From positions 2,542,001 to 2,606,000 of the forward strand of contig OZ244173.1 in assembly GCA_965216515.1 (NCBI GenBank): 64,000 nt of DNA, given 5' to 3'. This document shows, one piece after another, positions 44,627 through 54,274 of this stretch. The translations under genes and the position numbers were made by a program. Within the stretch, counting starts at the first letter, position 1. Each line of letters starts with the position of its first letter. This stretch comes from CAXMRP01 sp965216515. GTDB taxonomy: Bacteria; Pseudomonadota; Alphaproteobacteria; Rhizobiales; Afifellaceae. The notes under the pieces are model-generated. The model saw nothing but the letters and a program-made list of their open reading frames with translations, did no database searches and was not told where the DNA came from.

Positions 44627-46155
44627 TTAGACGAGGCCGTTCAGATGATCGGCCAGCCGCAGCGTCAGCTGGGTCAGCGGCAGCGTCGGATTGACCTGCC
44701 CGTAGGTCGGGAAAATGCTGGATCCGGCTATATAAAGATTTGAAATACCATGCACTTTTGCGTTTCTGTCGACAACGCCCTGCTTGGCATCGTCGGCCAT
44801 GCGGGTGGTTCCCATATGGTGGTTCCCGGCCACCTCATCCTCACCTGGACCCGGGAACGGGCGTTCGGATGAATAGACCCAGCGGGCGATCTTCATGCGC
44901 CCCAGATCCTGGCGGGCGAAGCGCGCCGCGATATGCGTCGCCGCCGCCGCGATCGTCCGCCGGTCAAGCGCTGACATCCGCCAGTCGAGTGCAATCCGCT
45001 GCCAGCCGAAAATGTCGGTTTGATCGGTGAGCCGGACCCGGCTGTCCGGGTTGGGTGCCTGGTCCGTTGTGACGTGAAGATGACCTTCGGCGCAGTAGGG
45101 ATATTGCCGAAACCGAACCAGATCGATGCCCTTGCTCAGCCAGTCGGGGCTGCAAACGGCCTGCCGCAACCGGCCCGAAAAATCACGCGCCGCCGGCTTG
45201 ATGTCCGGCAGGACACGCAATCCGAAATTCAGGACTTTGTGTTCCTCGACAAAATTCTCGCGCGCCCCGTAAAACAGATAATAATGCGGTTTCTCCGTCA
45301 TTTCCTTGTAGGACAGCGCCTGTGTGATCCGGTCCCGGATCTTGTCCTCAAACACAATCTGACCGACAAAATGATGGGGATGTTCGGCGAAAAACCGGCC
45401 GACAAGGTCGTTTTGATTGCCGATACCCGCCGCCATCTGCGAATTGCAATTCAACAATATCCGCGGATTCTCCAGCCCGCCGGCTGCCAGAACAATGCGA
45501 TCCGCCTGGAATTCCCGCCGTTCACCCGCAAAGCCGCGCACGACCAGCGTCCGCACGGCGTTGCGATCGTCGTCAAGCCGCAAGTCCGTCAAATTGGCAT
45601 TCGTCAGGCAGGTGATGTTTCCGCGCGCGCAATCGCATCATGATATTTCTCCCCCAGCCGCGTCGGCTGGCTCCACAAAAACCGGTGCGGCTTCAGGCCA
45701 GCAGGCGAGACCAGCGCATCATCGAAGTCGCTCCGGTAGGGCGCTTCGATCCGCGCCTCCAGGTCGATATCGAGTATCTCCGCGGCACGTTCCAGATAGG
45801 CGGACAGATCGCTGTGGCCGATCGGCCAGCCGCTAAACGGCACATGATCCCGTTTGACGAAATCCATCGGTTCAAGCGCCTGGCACCAGCCGGACCAGAC
45901 GTTGGACGTTCCGCCAAAGAACCGCATCCGGCATTCGTCGAGCGGGAAATAGGCCCGCCCGGTGATCTCGCCGGAATACAGATCCTGCGATTCACCGGTG
46001 AAGTCGGTGTCGCCACCCTCCAGAAGCAGGACCTGCACGGTCCTGGATAGCGCCAGCGCCAGGGTGATTCCGGCAATCCCGGCGCCGACGATGGCAACGT
46101 CGAATGTCCGGCCATCAAAGGCGCCGGTCTCCAGATCATGGAGATTGGCCAGCAT
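44627..46155 (-). pseudogene. GMC-family oxidoreductase, frameshifted
   Basis: Two frames together make one ~500-residue FAD-dependent GMC oxidoreductase. The N-terminal part (46155 to 45604) has the FAD motif VAIVGAGIAGITLALAL and FFGGTSNVWSGWC. It runs into a stop after YHDAIARAETSPA. The C-terminal part (frame open to 44627) continues as NITCLTNANLTDLRLDD, then VLAAGGLENPRILLN and the substrate-domain NHHMGTTRMADD and GSSIFPTYGQVNPTLPLTQL. The break is at the GC dinucleotide run 45622-45630; removing one GC pair restores an unbroken reading. Both halves otherwise look intact, so the change is recent, a phase-variable tract or a sequencing error. Confidence 0.85.
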
Positions 46156-46159
46156 GCGC

Positions 46160-46336
46160 TCAGACCCGGTCGGTGGGCTTCAGGAACCAACCGTCCCGGT
46201 AGACGATGTCGCCCTCGGTCCGGTCCCCGCCGTGGCGTCGATGCCCCGCGCGGCGATCGCGGTCGCCGAAAACGCCGGCAAGGGCACAAAATATGGCCGC
46301 AAATGAATATCCGGCAAAGATCCGTCTGCTTATCAT
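46160..46336 (-). CDS. Small exported hypothetical protein (tentative)
   Basis: A 58-residue frame ending 4 bases before the GMC oxidoreductase start. It opens ISRRIFAGYSFAAIFCALAG, a plausible signal peptide with paired Arg, and ends DIVYRDGWFLKPTDRV. The middle is Arg/Gly rich and may be frame-shifted. It could be a small partner of the oxidoreductase, but no family is recognised and it may not be a gene. Confidence 0.3.
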   Translation of the reverse strand: MISRRIFAGYSFAAIFCALAGVFGDRDRRAGHRRHGGDRTEGDIVYRDGWFLKPTDRV

Positions 46337-46417
46337 GATCAGCCGCCCGAACTGCGGAATTTCCGTCCGCAATTCAATAGAGGGGCGGGGTAAATCGACT
46401 GTAAAGAACCCCGCGGC

Positions 46418-47050
46418 CTAGTCGCTGCCGAATGCCGACACCCGCCGGAGCGTCAGATTGATGCGGCCGGCTGTTCCCAACAGGGTCGATGTGCCCGGAT
46501 AAATCCGGTCGATCCCGTGAAAGGCCAGTCGCGATCGGCCGCCCATCACCACGACATCCCCGGACGACAGCCGGAACGACCGGGTCGGACCCTTGCGTGT
46601 CGACCCGCCAATTCGGAAGCGGGCCTGATCGCCGAGCGAAACCGAAACGATCGGCGCCTCAAACGTTTCTTCGTCGCGATCCTGGTGCAGCCCCATTTTC
46701 GCCTCCGGGCCATACCAATTGACAAGACTGACTTCCGGTTCCACGGGACAGCGCGACACATCGGCCCAAAGCGAAAGCAGCATTGGTGGAATCGCCGGCC
46801 AGGCACGGCCCGTTTCCGGGTGCACGGGCTGGTAGCGGTAGCCGGCCCGGTCGGACACCCAGCCAAGTGTGCCGCAATTGGTCATGCGGACGGAAAACGG
46901 ACGGCCGGTTCCGGGCATTGTCGGCCGATAAAACGGGGCCTTGCAACCGACCGATCGAATATCCGCAATCAGCCGTTCTTGTGCGGCGGGACCGAAATAT
47001 CCCGCCAGAACCCGAAGTCCTTCAGACACAGGCACTCCATTTCGACCCAT
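46418..47050 (-). CDS. alkB: AlkB-type 2-oxoglutarate/Fe(II) dioxygenase
   Basis: 210 residues. Iron ligands: HxD in LHQDRDE and the distal His in AFHGIDRI. The 2-oxoglutarate-binding Arg pair is in GRINLTLRR. The PFSVRMTNCGTLGWVSDRAGYRY stretch is the nucleotide-recognition lid of AlkB. It repairs 1-methyladenine and 3-methylcytosine by oxidative demethylation. It is divergent from the GT87-type gene with little space between, and no ada gene is nearby. Confidence 0.92.
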   Translation of the reverse strand: MGRNGVPVSEGLRVLAGYFGPAAQERLIADIRSVGCKAPFYRPTMPGTGRPFSVRMTNCGTLGWVSDRAGYRYQPVHPETGRAWPAIPPMLLSLWADVSRCPVEPEVSLVNWYGPEAKMGLHQDRDEETFEAPIVSVSLGDQARFRIGGSTRKGPTRSFRLSSGDVVVMGGRSRLAFHGIDRIYPGTSTLLGTAGRINLTLRRVSAFGSD

Positions 47051-47096
47051 TGCCCATTAGCCCAGCTTTAACGCTGTTGTGCCAAAGGATCGAGCC

Positions 47097-48401
47097 ATGG
47101 ATACAGCGACAGAACCAGTTTCGGAGCCAACCGCGGCGGCCCCGGCCGGCAGTTCCAACGCCGGTCAGCCCGCCGCCCGGCCGGCGTGGCGCGACATCGG
47201 GCTGAAAGGCGCCGTCGCATCGGGCCTCATGCTGATCCTCTATCTCGCATTCGTCGACTGGCAATGGCCATTCCCCCGCGACACGATCGGATATGTGCTG
47301 GGACGGGATTTTCTGAATTTCTGGACGATGGGCTGGGAAGCGTGGAGTGACGATCCGGGACGCTTCTACAGCATGGCCGACTATGTCGCCTTTCTCCACG
47401 GCATGTTGGGGAGCGATTATCCCTATCAGCAATGGTCCTATCCGCCATCGGTCATGCTGCCGGCGGCGGTATTCGGGCAATTGGCTTATCTTCCGGCCTA
47501 CCTCGTCTGGACGGCGCTTGGCATCGCGATATTCCTTTTCGCCGCCAAACACGGCAGCGGTTCGGCCTGGAAGACAGATCCGAAATCCGCTGCCCTTGTC
47601 CTGACCGTTGCCCCGGCTGCGCTCGTCTGTCTTGTGTCCGGCCAAAATTCGTTTTTCACCGCCGCCATATTCGTTGCAGCGTTTCGATGGTGGGACAGGC
47701 GGCCCGTCCTCGCCGGTATTTTGATCGGGCTTCTCACGTTGAAGCCCCAGCTTGGCTTGCTTTTTCCGGTCCTCCTGCTGGTGTCTCGGCGGTGGACCGT
47801 GTTCGCTTCGGCGGCCATCACGGCGATCGTGGTCGCCGGCCTCACCGAATGGTTTTTCGGGCCGGGCATCTGGCTCCGTTATCTGACAATCGGGGTCACG
47901 GCGCAGGAGGGCGTTCTCGACGACCCAAGCCCCATCATCATGGGGCTTATGCCGACGATATTCATGGACATCCGTCTGTTGGGTGGATCCGCAAGCCTTG
48001 CCTACGTCGTCCAGATCGTTGCCGGTCTGGGCGCTGTGGCGGCGGTGGCGTGGGCGTACTGGCGGCCGCGCGATCCGGTATATTCCTATGCATTGTTTCT
48101 CACCGCATCGCTCGTCGCCACGCCCTACCTGATGAGCTACGACATGGTGGTATTCGGCTGGGTGCTCCTCGTCGTCGCGGGATCGCGCGCTGTCTCCGGA
48201 CGGGCGCGGATTGTGCTGACCGGCATGTATTGGCTGCCGCTGATCGCATTGCCGTTGGGTGTCTCGGGCATACCCGGCGCCGCGCTTGTGCCGCTGGCAT
48301 TCGCCGCATATCTGCTGGCGAGCCTTCACGCGGAAGACAGAACCGAAAGCCGTGTCGGCAGATCCCTGCCATCCGGATCTTCGTCGCTCGCGGTGCGCTG
48401 A
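47097..48401 (+). CDS. GT87/DUF2029-type polyprenol-linked glycosyltransferase, membrane protein
   Basis: 434 residues from the ATG at 47097 (a GTG at 47079 is possible). About ten helices; the conserved GRDFLNFWTMGWEAW after helix 1 and the WSYPPSVMLPAAVFG loop match the DUF2029 family of integral-membrane mannosyl/arabinosyl-type transferases. VSGQNSFFTAAIFVAAFRWWDRRPVLAGILIGLLTLKPQLGL is typical. Donor and acceptor unknown. It stands alone between alkB and dnaK. Confidence 0.82.
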   Translation: MDTATEPVSEPTAAAPAGSSNAGQPAARPAWRDIGLKGAVASGLMLILYLAFVDWQWPFPRDTIGYVLGRDFLNFWTMGWEAWSDDPGRFYSMADYVAFLHGMLGSDYPYQQWSYPPSVMLPAAVFGQLAYLPAYLVWTALGIAIFLFAAKHGSGSAWKTDPKSAALVLTVAPAALVCLVSGQNSFFTAAIFVAAFRWWDRRPVLAGILIGLLTLKPQLGLLFPVLLLVSRRWTVFASAAITAIVVAGLTEWFFGPGIWLRYLTIGVTAQEGVLDDPSPIIMGLMPTIFMDIRLLGGSASLAYVVQIVAGLGAVAAVAWAYWRPRDPVYSYALFLTASLVATPYLMSYDMVVFGWVLLVVAGSRAVSGRARIVLTGMYWLPLIALPLGVSGIPGAALVPLAFAAYLLASLHAEDRTESRVGRSLPSGSSSLAVR

Positions 48402-48467
48402 CCCGGCGGCGATAATGACAGGCGGCTGGCGGCGGACACTTTTATTCGCCGTCATGTCAACACCGCG

Positions 48468-48496
48468 CTTGCGGCTATCCGCCGACCTTCTTATAT
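48468..48496 (+). promoter_or_regulatory. Probable heat-shock (RpoH-type) promoter of dnaK
   Basis: CTTGCG (48468-48473), a 17-base spacer and TTATAT (48491-48496) match the alphaproteobacterial RpoH pattern CTTG-N17-(C/T)TATAT well. It sits ~138 bases before the dnaK ATG, giving a ~130-base leader. The same CTTGC-N17 layout recurs upstream of hrcA. Confidence 0.65.
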
Positions 48497-48633
48497 GAGC
48501 GGCAACGTGTGCGTCGTCCGATGGACAGGCAGCACTTTTTGACGACCAGGGGCCGGATGGGGGCCGGGAAGGTCTTCCTTCCAGCGCAGAACGCCTGAGG
48601 GGTTCGGCCGGCCTGCCGGAAAAGGAGCAGACA

Positions 48634-50565
<1,932 letters not shown>

Positions 50566-50576
50566 CTATTTTAGGC

Positions 50577-50601
50577 GGCCGCCGGATCAATCCCGGCGGC
50601 C
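50577..50601 (+). terminator. dnaK-dnaJ intergenic hairpin
   Basis: A perfect 9-base stem GGCCGCCGG / CCGGCGGCC with a 7-base loop, right after the dnaK stop. It is followed by CTTCCCTTCC rather than a T run, so it may act as a partial terminator or as an RNA-stability element that lowers dnaJ relative to dnaK. Confidence 0.55.
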
Positions 50602-50635
50602 CTTCCCTTCCGTCGTCTGAATGAACAATCCGAAC

Positions 50636-51766
50636 ATGGCAAAGCGCGACTACTACGAGATTCTCGGGGTTCCGCGGAATGCCGACGAAAGAGCTCTCAA
50701 GAGCGCTTTTCGCAAGCTTGCCATGAGCCTTCATCCCGACCGCAATCCCGACGATCCCGACGCCGAACAGAAATTCAAGGAAGCCGGCGAGGCGTATGAG
50801 GTCCTGAAGGATCCGCAAAAACGTGCCGCCTACGACCGCTTCGGCCATCAGGCGTTCGATGGTGGCGGCTTTGGGGGCGGTAGCTCTGGAGGCTATTCCT
50901 CGTTCGCCGACATCTTTGACGATATCTTCGGTGAGTTCATGGGCGGCGGCCGCGGCGGCGGCACCCGGCGTGAGCGTGGCAGCGATCTTCGCTACAATCT
51001 TGAGATCACGCTTGAGGAGGCGTTTGCCGGCAAGAGCGTCGAGATCGAGGTGCCGACCAACATCGCCTGCGAGACCTGTTCCGGTTCCGGTGCAAAACCC
51101 GGATCCTCGCCGCAGGCATGCAGCACGTGCGGCGGCGCTGGCCGCGTGCGCGCCAGCCAGGGCGGTTTCTTTCATATCGAGCGCACCTGTCCGGCATGTC
51201 AGGGGCGGGGCGAAATGATCTCAGACCCATGCGACGATTGCGCCGGCGCCGGGCGGGTAAGCCGCACCCGGGCGCTGTCGGTCAACATTCCCGCCGGGAT
51301 CGAGGAAGGCACGCGCATCCGGCTCGCCGGGGAGGGAGAGTCCGGCCTTCGCGGTGGTCCGGCCGGCGACCTGTACATTTTTATCGCCATCAAGCCCCAT
51401 GCGTTTTTTCAGCGCGACGGCGCCGACATTTTCTGCCGCGTTCCGATTGCCATGACGACGGCGACGCTGGGCGGCCAGTTTGAGGTGCCGACCGTCGACG
51501 GCGGGCGCACCCGGGTCAAGGTTCCCGAAGGCACGCAGACCGGCAAGCAGTTCCGGCTGCGCGACAAGGGAATGCCGGTGATGCGGTCGCGGGATCGCGG
51601 CGACATGTATGTTCAGATCGTCGTCGAAACACCGACCCGGCTGACCCGACGCCAGCGCGAGTTGCTGCGGGAGTTCGAGGAAAAGTCCTCGCTTGAGAAC
51701 AGTCCCGAATCGAGCGGCTTTTTTTCCCGTGTCCGCGAGTTCCTCGACACGATTTCCGAACGCTGA
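50636..51766 (+). CDS. dnaJ: Chaperone DnaJ (Hsp40)
   Basis: 376 residues from the ATG at 50636 (MAKRDYYEILGV); an ATG five codons earlier is also in frame. J domain with HPD in SLHPDRNP, a Gly/Phe-rich linker, and four zinc-binding CXXCXGXG repeats (CETCSGSGA, CSTCGGAG, CPACQGRG, CDDCAGAG). The C-terminal substrate domain contains GDLYIFIAIKPHAFFQRDG. It delivers unfolded proteins to DnaK. Confidence 0.97.
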   Translation: MAKRDYYEILGVPRNADERALKSAFRKLAMSLHPDRNPDDPDAEQKFKEAGEAYEVLKDPQKRAAYDRFGHQAFDGGGFGGGSSGGYSSFADIFDDIFGEFMGGGRGGGTRRERGSDLRYNLEITLEEAFAGKSVEIEVPTNIACETCSGSGAKPGSSPQACSTCGGAGRVRASQGGFFHIERTCPACQGRGEMISDPCDDCAGAGRVSRTRALSVNIPAGIEEGTRIRLAGEGESGLRGGPAGDLYIFIAIKPHAFFQRDGADIFCRVPIAMTTATLGGQFEVPTVDGGRTRVKVPEGTQTGKQFRLRDKGMPVMRSRDRGDMYVQIVVETPTRLTRRQRELLREFEEKSSLENSPESSGFFSRVREFLDTISER

Positions 51767-51905
51767 CAAACTGGCCAGCCGATTGGGGCACCGCGCCGGC
51801 CGCGTGGAATATCCGCCTGCCGCGAATTGCCGCCACTTGAAACCGGGTGCGGAAATCACCTTGCCGTGAAGATGACGACCGCCGCTTTCCATGGATCGGG
51901 AGACT

Positions 51906-52481
51906 ATGATGACGCCGAAAATCCTGCTCTTGCCCGGCTCGAACCGGTCCGGTTCGTACAATGGGAAACTGGCCACCGTCGCCGCCGGTTCTCCGGCACT
52001 CGCCGACACCGAGGTGACGAAGATTTCCCTCGCCGACTATGAAATGCCGTTGTTCGATGCGGATCTCGAAAGGGCAAATGGCCAGCCGGATGCGGCCTGG
52101 GCGCTCGCCCGGAAGTTTTCGCAAAGCCACGGCATCCTCATCGTATCGCCGGAATACAATGCCGGCGTTTCGCCCTTGCTGAAGAACACGCTCGACTGGA
52201 TGAGCCGCGTGCGCGATCCGGATTTGGCGCCGTTCAGAAACCCGGTCTTCGCCCTCGCCGCCGCCGCACCCGGAAACTTTGGTGGCATGAGGAACCTGAT
52301 GATGTTGCGCCAGATCCTGCAACTGGGGTTGGGTGCGCTGGTTATCCCCGAGCAATTGGTTTTGCCCCGCGCCGGCGACGCGTTCACCGACGACGGCGCC
52401 CTTGCCGATCCCGACACCCGGGCACGGCTCGACGCGGTGTTGGCCGCCTTGCGCGCGCGCATTGCGCCGGATGCGTCCTGA
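51906..52481 (+). CDS. NADPH-dependent FMN reductase family protein
   Basis: 191 residues starting at one of two adjacent ATGs (51906/51909), with GGGAG just upstream. The flavodoxin-like fold shows ILLLPGSNRSGSYN, the phosphate-binding loop, and IVSPEYNAGVSPLLKNTLDWMSR, a hallmark of the family. Members reduce FMN, quinones or azo/chromate compounds. It stands between dnaJ and ahcY; no functional link is evident. Confidence 0.88.
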   Translation: MMTPKILLLPGSNRSGSYNGKLATVAAGSPALADTEVTKISLADYEMPLFDADLERANGQPDAAWALARKFSQSHGILIVSPEYNAGVSPLLKNTLDWMSRVRDPDLAPFRNPVFALAAAAPGNFGGMRNLMMLRQILQLGLGALVIPEQLVLPRAGDAFTDDGALADPDTRARLDAVLAALRARIAPDAS

Positions 52482-52551
52482 TGACCCGGCGGCCGGCCGG
52501 ATACGATCGACACCGCGCGCCGGCCGGCGCGAAGCCGGATTTCGATGCAAC

Positions 52552-52571
52552 ATATAAAGAATTCCTTATAT
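52552..52571. promoter_or_regulatory. Palindromic operator-like site upstream of ahcY
   Basis: ATATAAAGAATTCCTTATAT is an inverted repeat with 18 of 20 positions symmetric, ~143 bases before the ahcY start in an otherwise GC-rich gap. ArsR-family SahR regulators control ahcY and methionine-cycle genes in many proteobacteria through AT-rich palindromes; that this is such a site is inferred. Confidence 0.5.
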
Positions 52572-52714
52572 CCCCTTGCGCATCGTCTGCGGCCGTGATA
52601 GGCGCGCTGGCGGATCCACAGCGAAACCGAAGACAGCGATACCGAAGACAGGGAAACTGAAACCTGACGATCGGCGAGAACCGGCAGTCCGGGCTTGGGA
52701 AATTGGAAAAACCG

Positions 52715-54115
52715 ATGACGAACGAACGGGACTTTGAAGTCAAGGACCTCATGCTGGCCGATTGGGGCCGCAAGGAAATCGTGATTGCCGAAACGGAAAT
52801 GCCCGGCTTGATGGCATTGCGCGAGGAATATTCCGGCAGCAAGCCGTTGGCGGGCGCGCGGATTGCCGGATCGCTGCACATGACGATCCAGACCGCCGTG
52901 CTGATCGAGACGCTGGTTGCGCTTGGCGCGGAAGTGCGATGGGCATCCTGCAACATCTTCTCGACACAGGATCATGCCGCCGCCGCGATCGCTGCTGCCG
53001 GCATCCCGGTTTTCGCGCACAAAGGCGAGAGCCTCACCGAGTACTGGGATTTTGCCGACCGCATATTCGAATGGCCCGAAGGCGAGACTGCCAATCTCAT
53101 TTTGGATGACGGCGGCGATGCGACATTGCTGGTGTTGCTCGGCGCACAGGCGGAGGCCGATCCGTCGGTGCTCGACAATCCGGGCAATGAGGAAGAGGAG
53201 GCCCTGTATGCGACAATTCGCGATCGGCTCGCCCGCAACCCCGGCTGGTACTCGAAAATCAGGTCGGCGCTGAAGGGCGTATCGGAGGAGACCACGACCG
53301 GTGTCATGCGCCTCTATGAACGCCACAGGGCCGGCGAATTGCCGTTCCCGGCATTCAACGTCAACGACTCCGTGACCAAATCGAAGTTCGACAACAAATA
53401 TGGCTGTCGTGAAAGCCTGGTTGACGGAATCCGGCGAGCCACCGACGTGATGATGGCTGGCAAGGTGGCCGTTGTGTGCGGTTATGGCGATGTCGGAAAG
53501 GGCTCCGCCCAGTCCCTGCGCGGTGCCGGTGCCAGGGTGGTCGTGACCGAAATCGACCCGATCTGTGCGTTGCAGGCGTCCATGGACGGTTTCCAGGTGC
53601 AGCGATTGGAAGATGTTGCGCCGACCGCGGATATTTTTGTCTCCGCGACAGGCAACAAAGACGTCATCACCATCGATCACATGCGGGCCATGAAGGATAT
53701 GGCAATCGTCGGCAACATTGGCCATTTCGACAACGAAATTCAGGTCGCCGCCCTGTCCAACCTGAAATGGGACAACATCAAGCCCCAGGTCGACATGATC
53801 GAGTTCCCCGACGGCAAGCGAATGCTGCTTCTGTCGGAGGGCCGGTTGCTCAACCTTGGCAACGCGACCGGTCACCCGAGTTTCGTCATGTCTGCCTCGT
53901 TCACAAATCAGGTGCTGGCGCAGATGGAGCTTTGGATCCGCGCCGACGAGTACGAGGTCGGCGTCCATGTTCTGCCCAAACACCTCGACGAGAAGGTCGC
54001 CGCCCTGCATCTGGACAAGCTTGGGGCTCGCCTTACCGAGCTGACGGCCCAGCAGGCCGATTATATTGGTGTCGACAGGGCCGGACCGTACAAGCCGGAC
54101 CACTACCGGTATTGA
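52715..54115 (+). CDS. ahcY: Adenosylhomocysteinase
   Basis: 466 residues from the ATG at 52715. Substrate motif EEYSGSKPLAGARIAGSLHMTIQTAVL, catalytic NVNDSVTKSKFDNKYGCRESL, the NAD-binding VCGYGDVGKGSAQSLRG and the C-terminal DKLGARLTELTAQQADYIGV, KPDHYRY. It hydrolyses S-adenosylhomocysteine to homocysteine and adenosine, sustaining methylation. The Rossmann motif is intact. No SAH riboswitch fold was recognised upstream; a palindromic site is present instead. divL follows after 159 bases, a pairing conserved in rhizobia. Confidence 0.97.
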   Translation: MTNERDFEVKDLMLADWGRKEIVIAETEMPGLMALREEYSGSKPLAGARIAGSLHMTIQTAVLIETLVALGAEVRWASCNIFSTQDHAAAAIAAAGIPVFAHKGESLTEYWDFADRIFEWPEGETANLILDDGGDATLLVLLGAQAEADPSVLDNPGNEEEEALYATIRDRLARNPGWYSKIRSALKGVSEETTTGVMRLYERHRAGELPFPAFNVNDSVTKSKFDNKYGCRESLVDGIRRATDVMMAGKVAVVCGYGDVGKGSAQSLRGAGARVVVTEIDPICALQASMDGFQVQRLEDVAPTADIFVSATGNKDVITIDHMRAMKDMAIVGNIGHFDNEIQVAALSNLKWDNIKPQVDMIEFPDGKRMLLLSEGRLLNLGNATGHPSFVMSASFTNQVLAQMELWIRADEYEVGVHVLPKHLDEKVAALHLDKLGARLTELTAQQADYIGVDRAGPYKPDHYRY

Positions 54116-54274
54116 ATTCCGGCATACGGAATCATTCCCGGCGCTCCCGAGGAATCCGGCCGCCTGCGTCGCCGTTTCCACGTCCGCTCGCGCCTGCGAC
54201 GATTGCGCGGGCGGCTTGCCGCTTTTCCCGATTCGGTGAAACCGGTATTGTCCAATTGATTCGGGCCGGCGGCG
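54116..54274. other. ahcY-divL intergenic region with four GANTC sites
   Basis: 159 bases that contain GANTC at 54129, 54152, 54230 and 54258, against less than one expected. GANTC is the CcrM target whose methylation state times cell-cycle transcription in alphaproteobacteria. No promoter was identified with confidence. Confidence 0.5.

Noticed and set aside
52482..52714. S-adenosylhomocysteine or SAM riboswitch ahead of ahcY
   Set aside because: No conserved core of either class was recognised by eye; only a palindromic operator-like site is evident.
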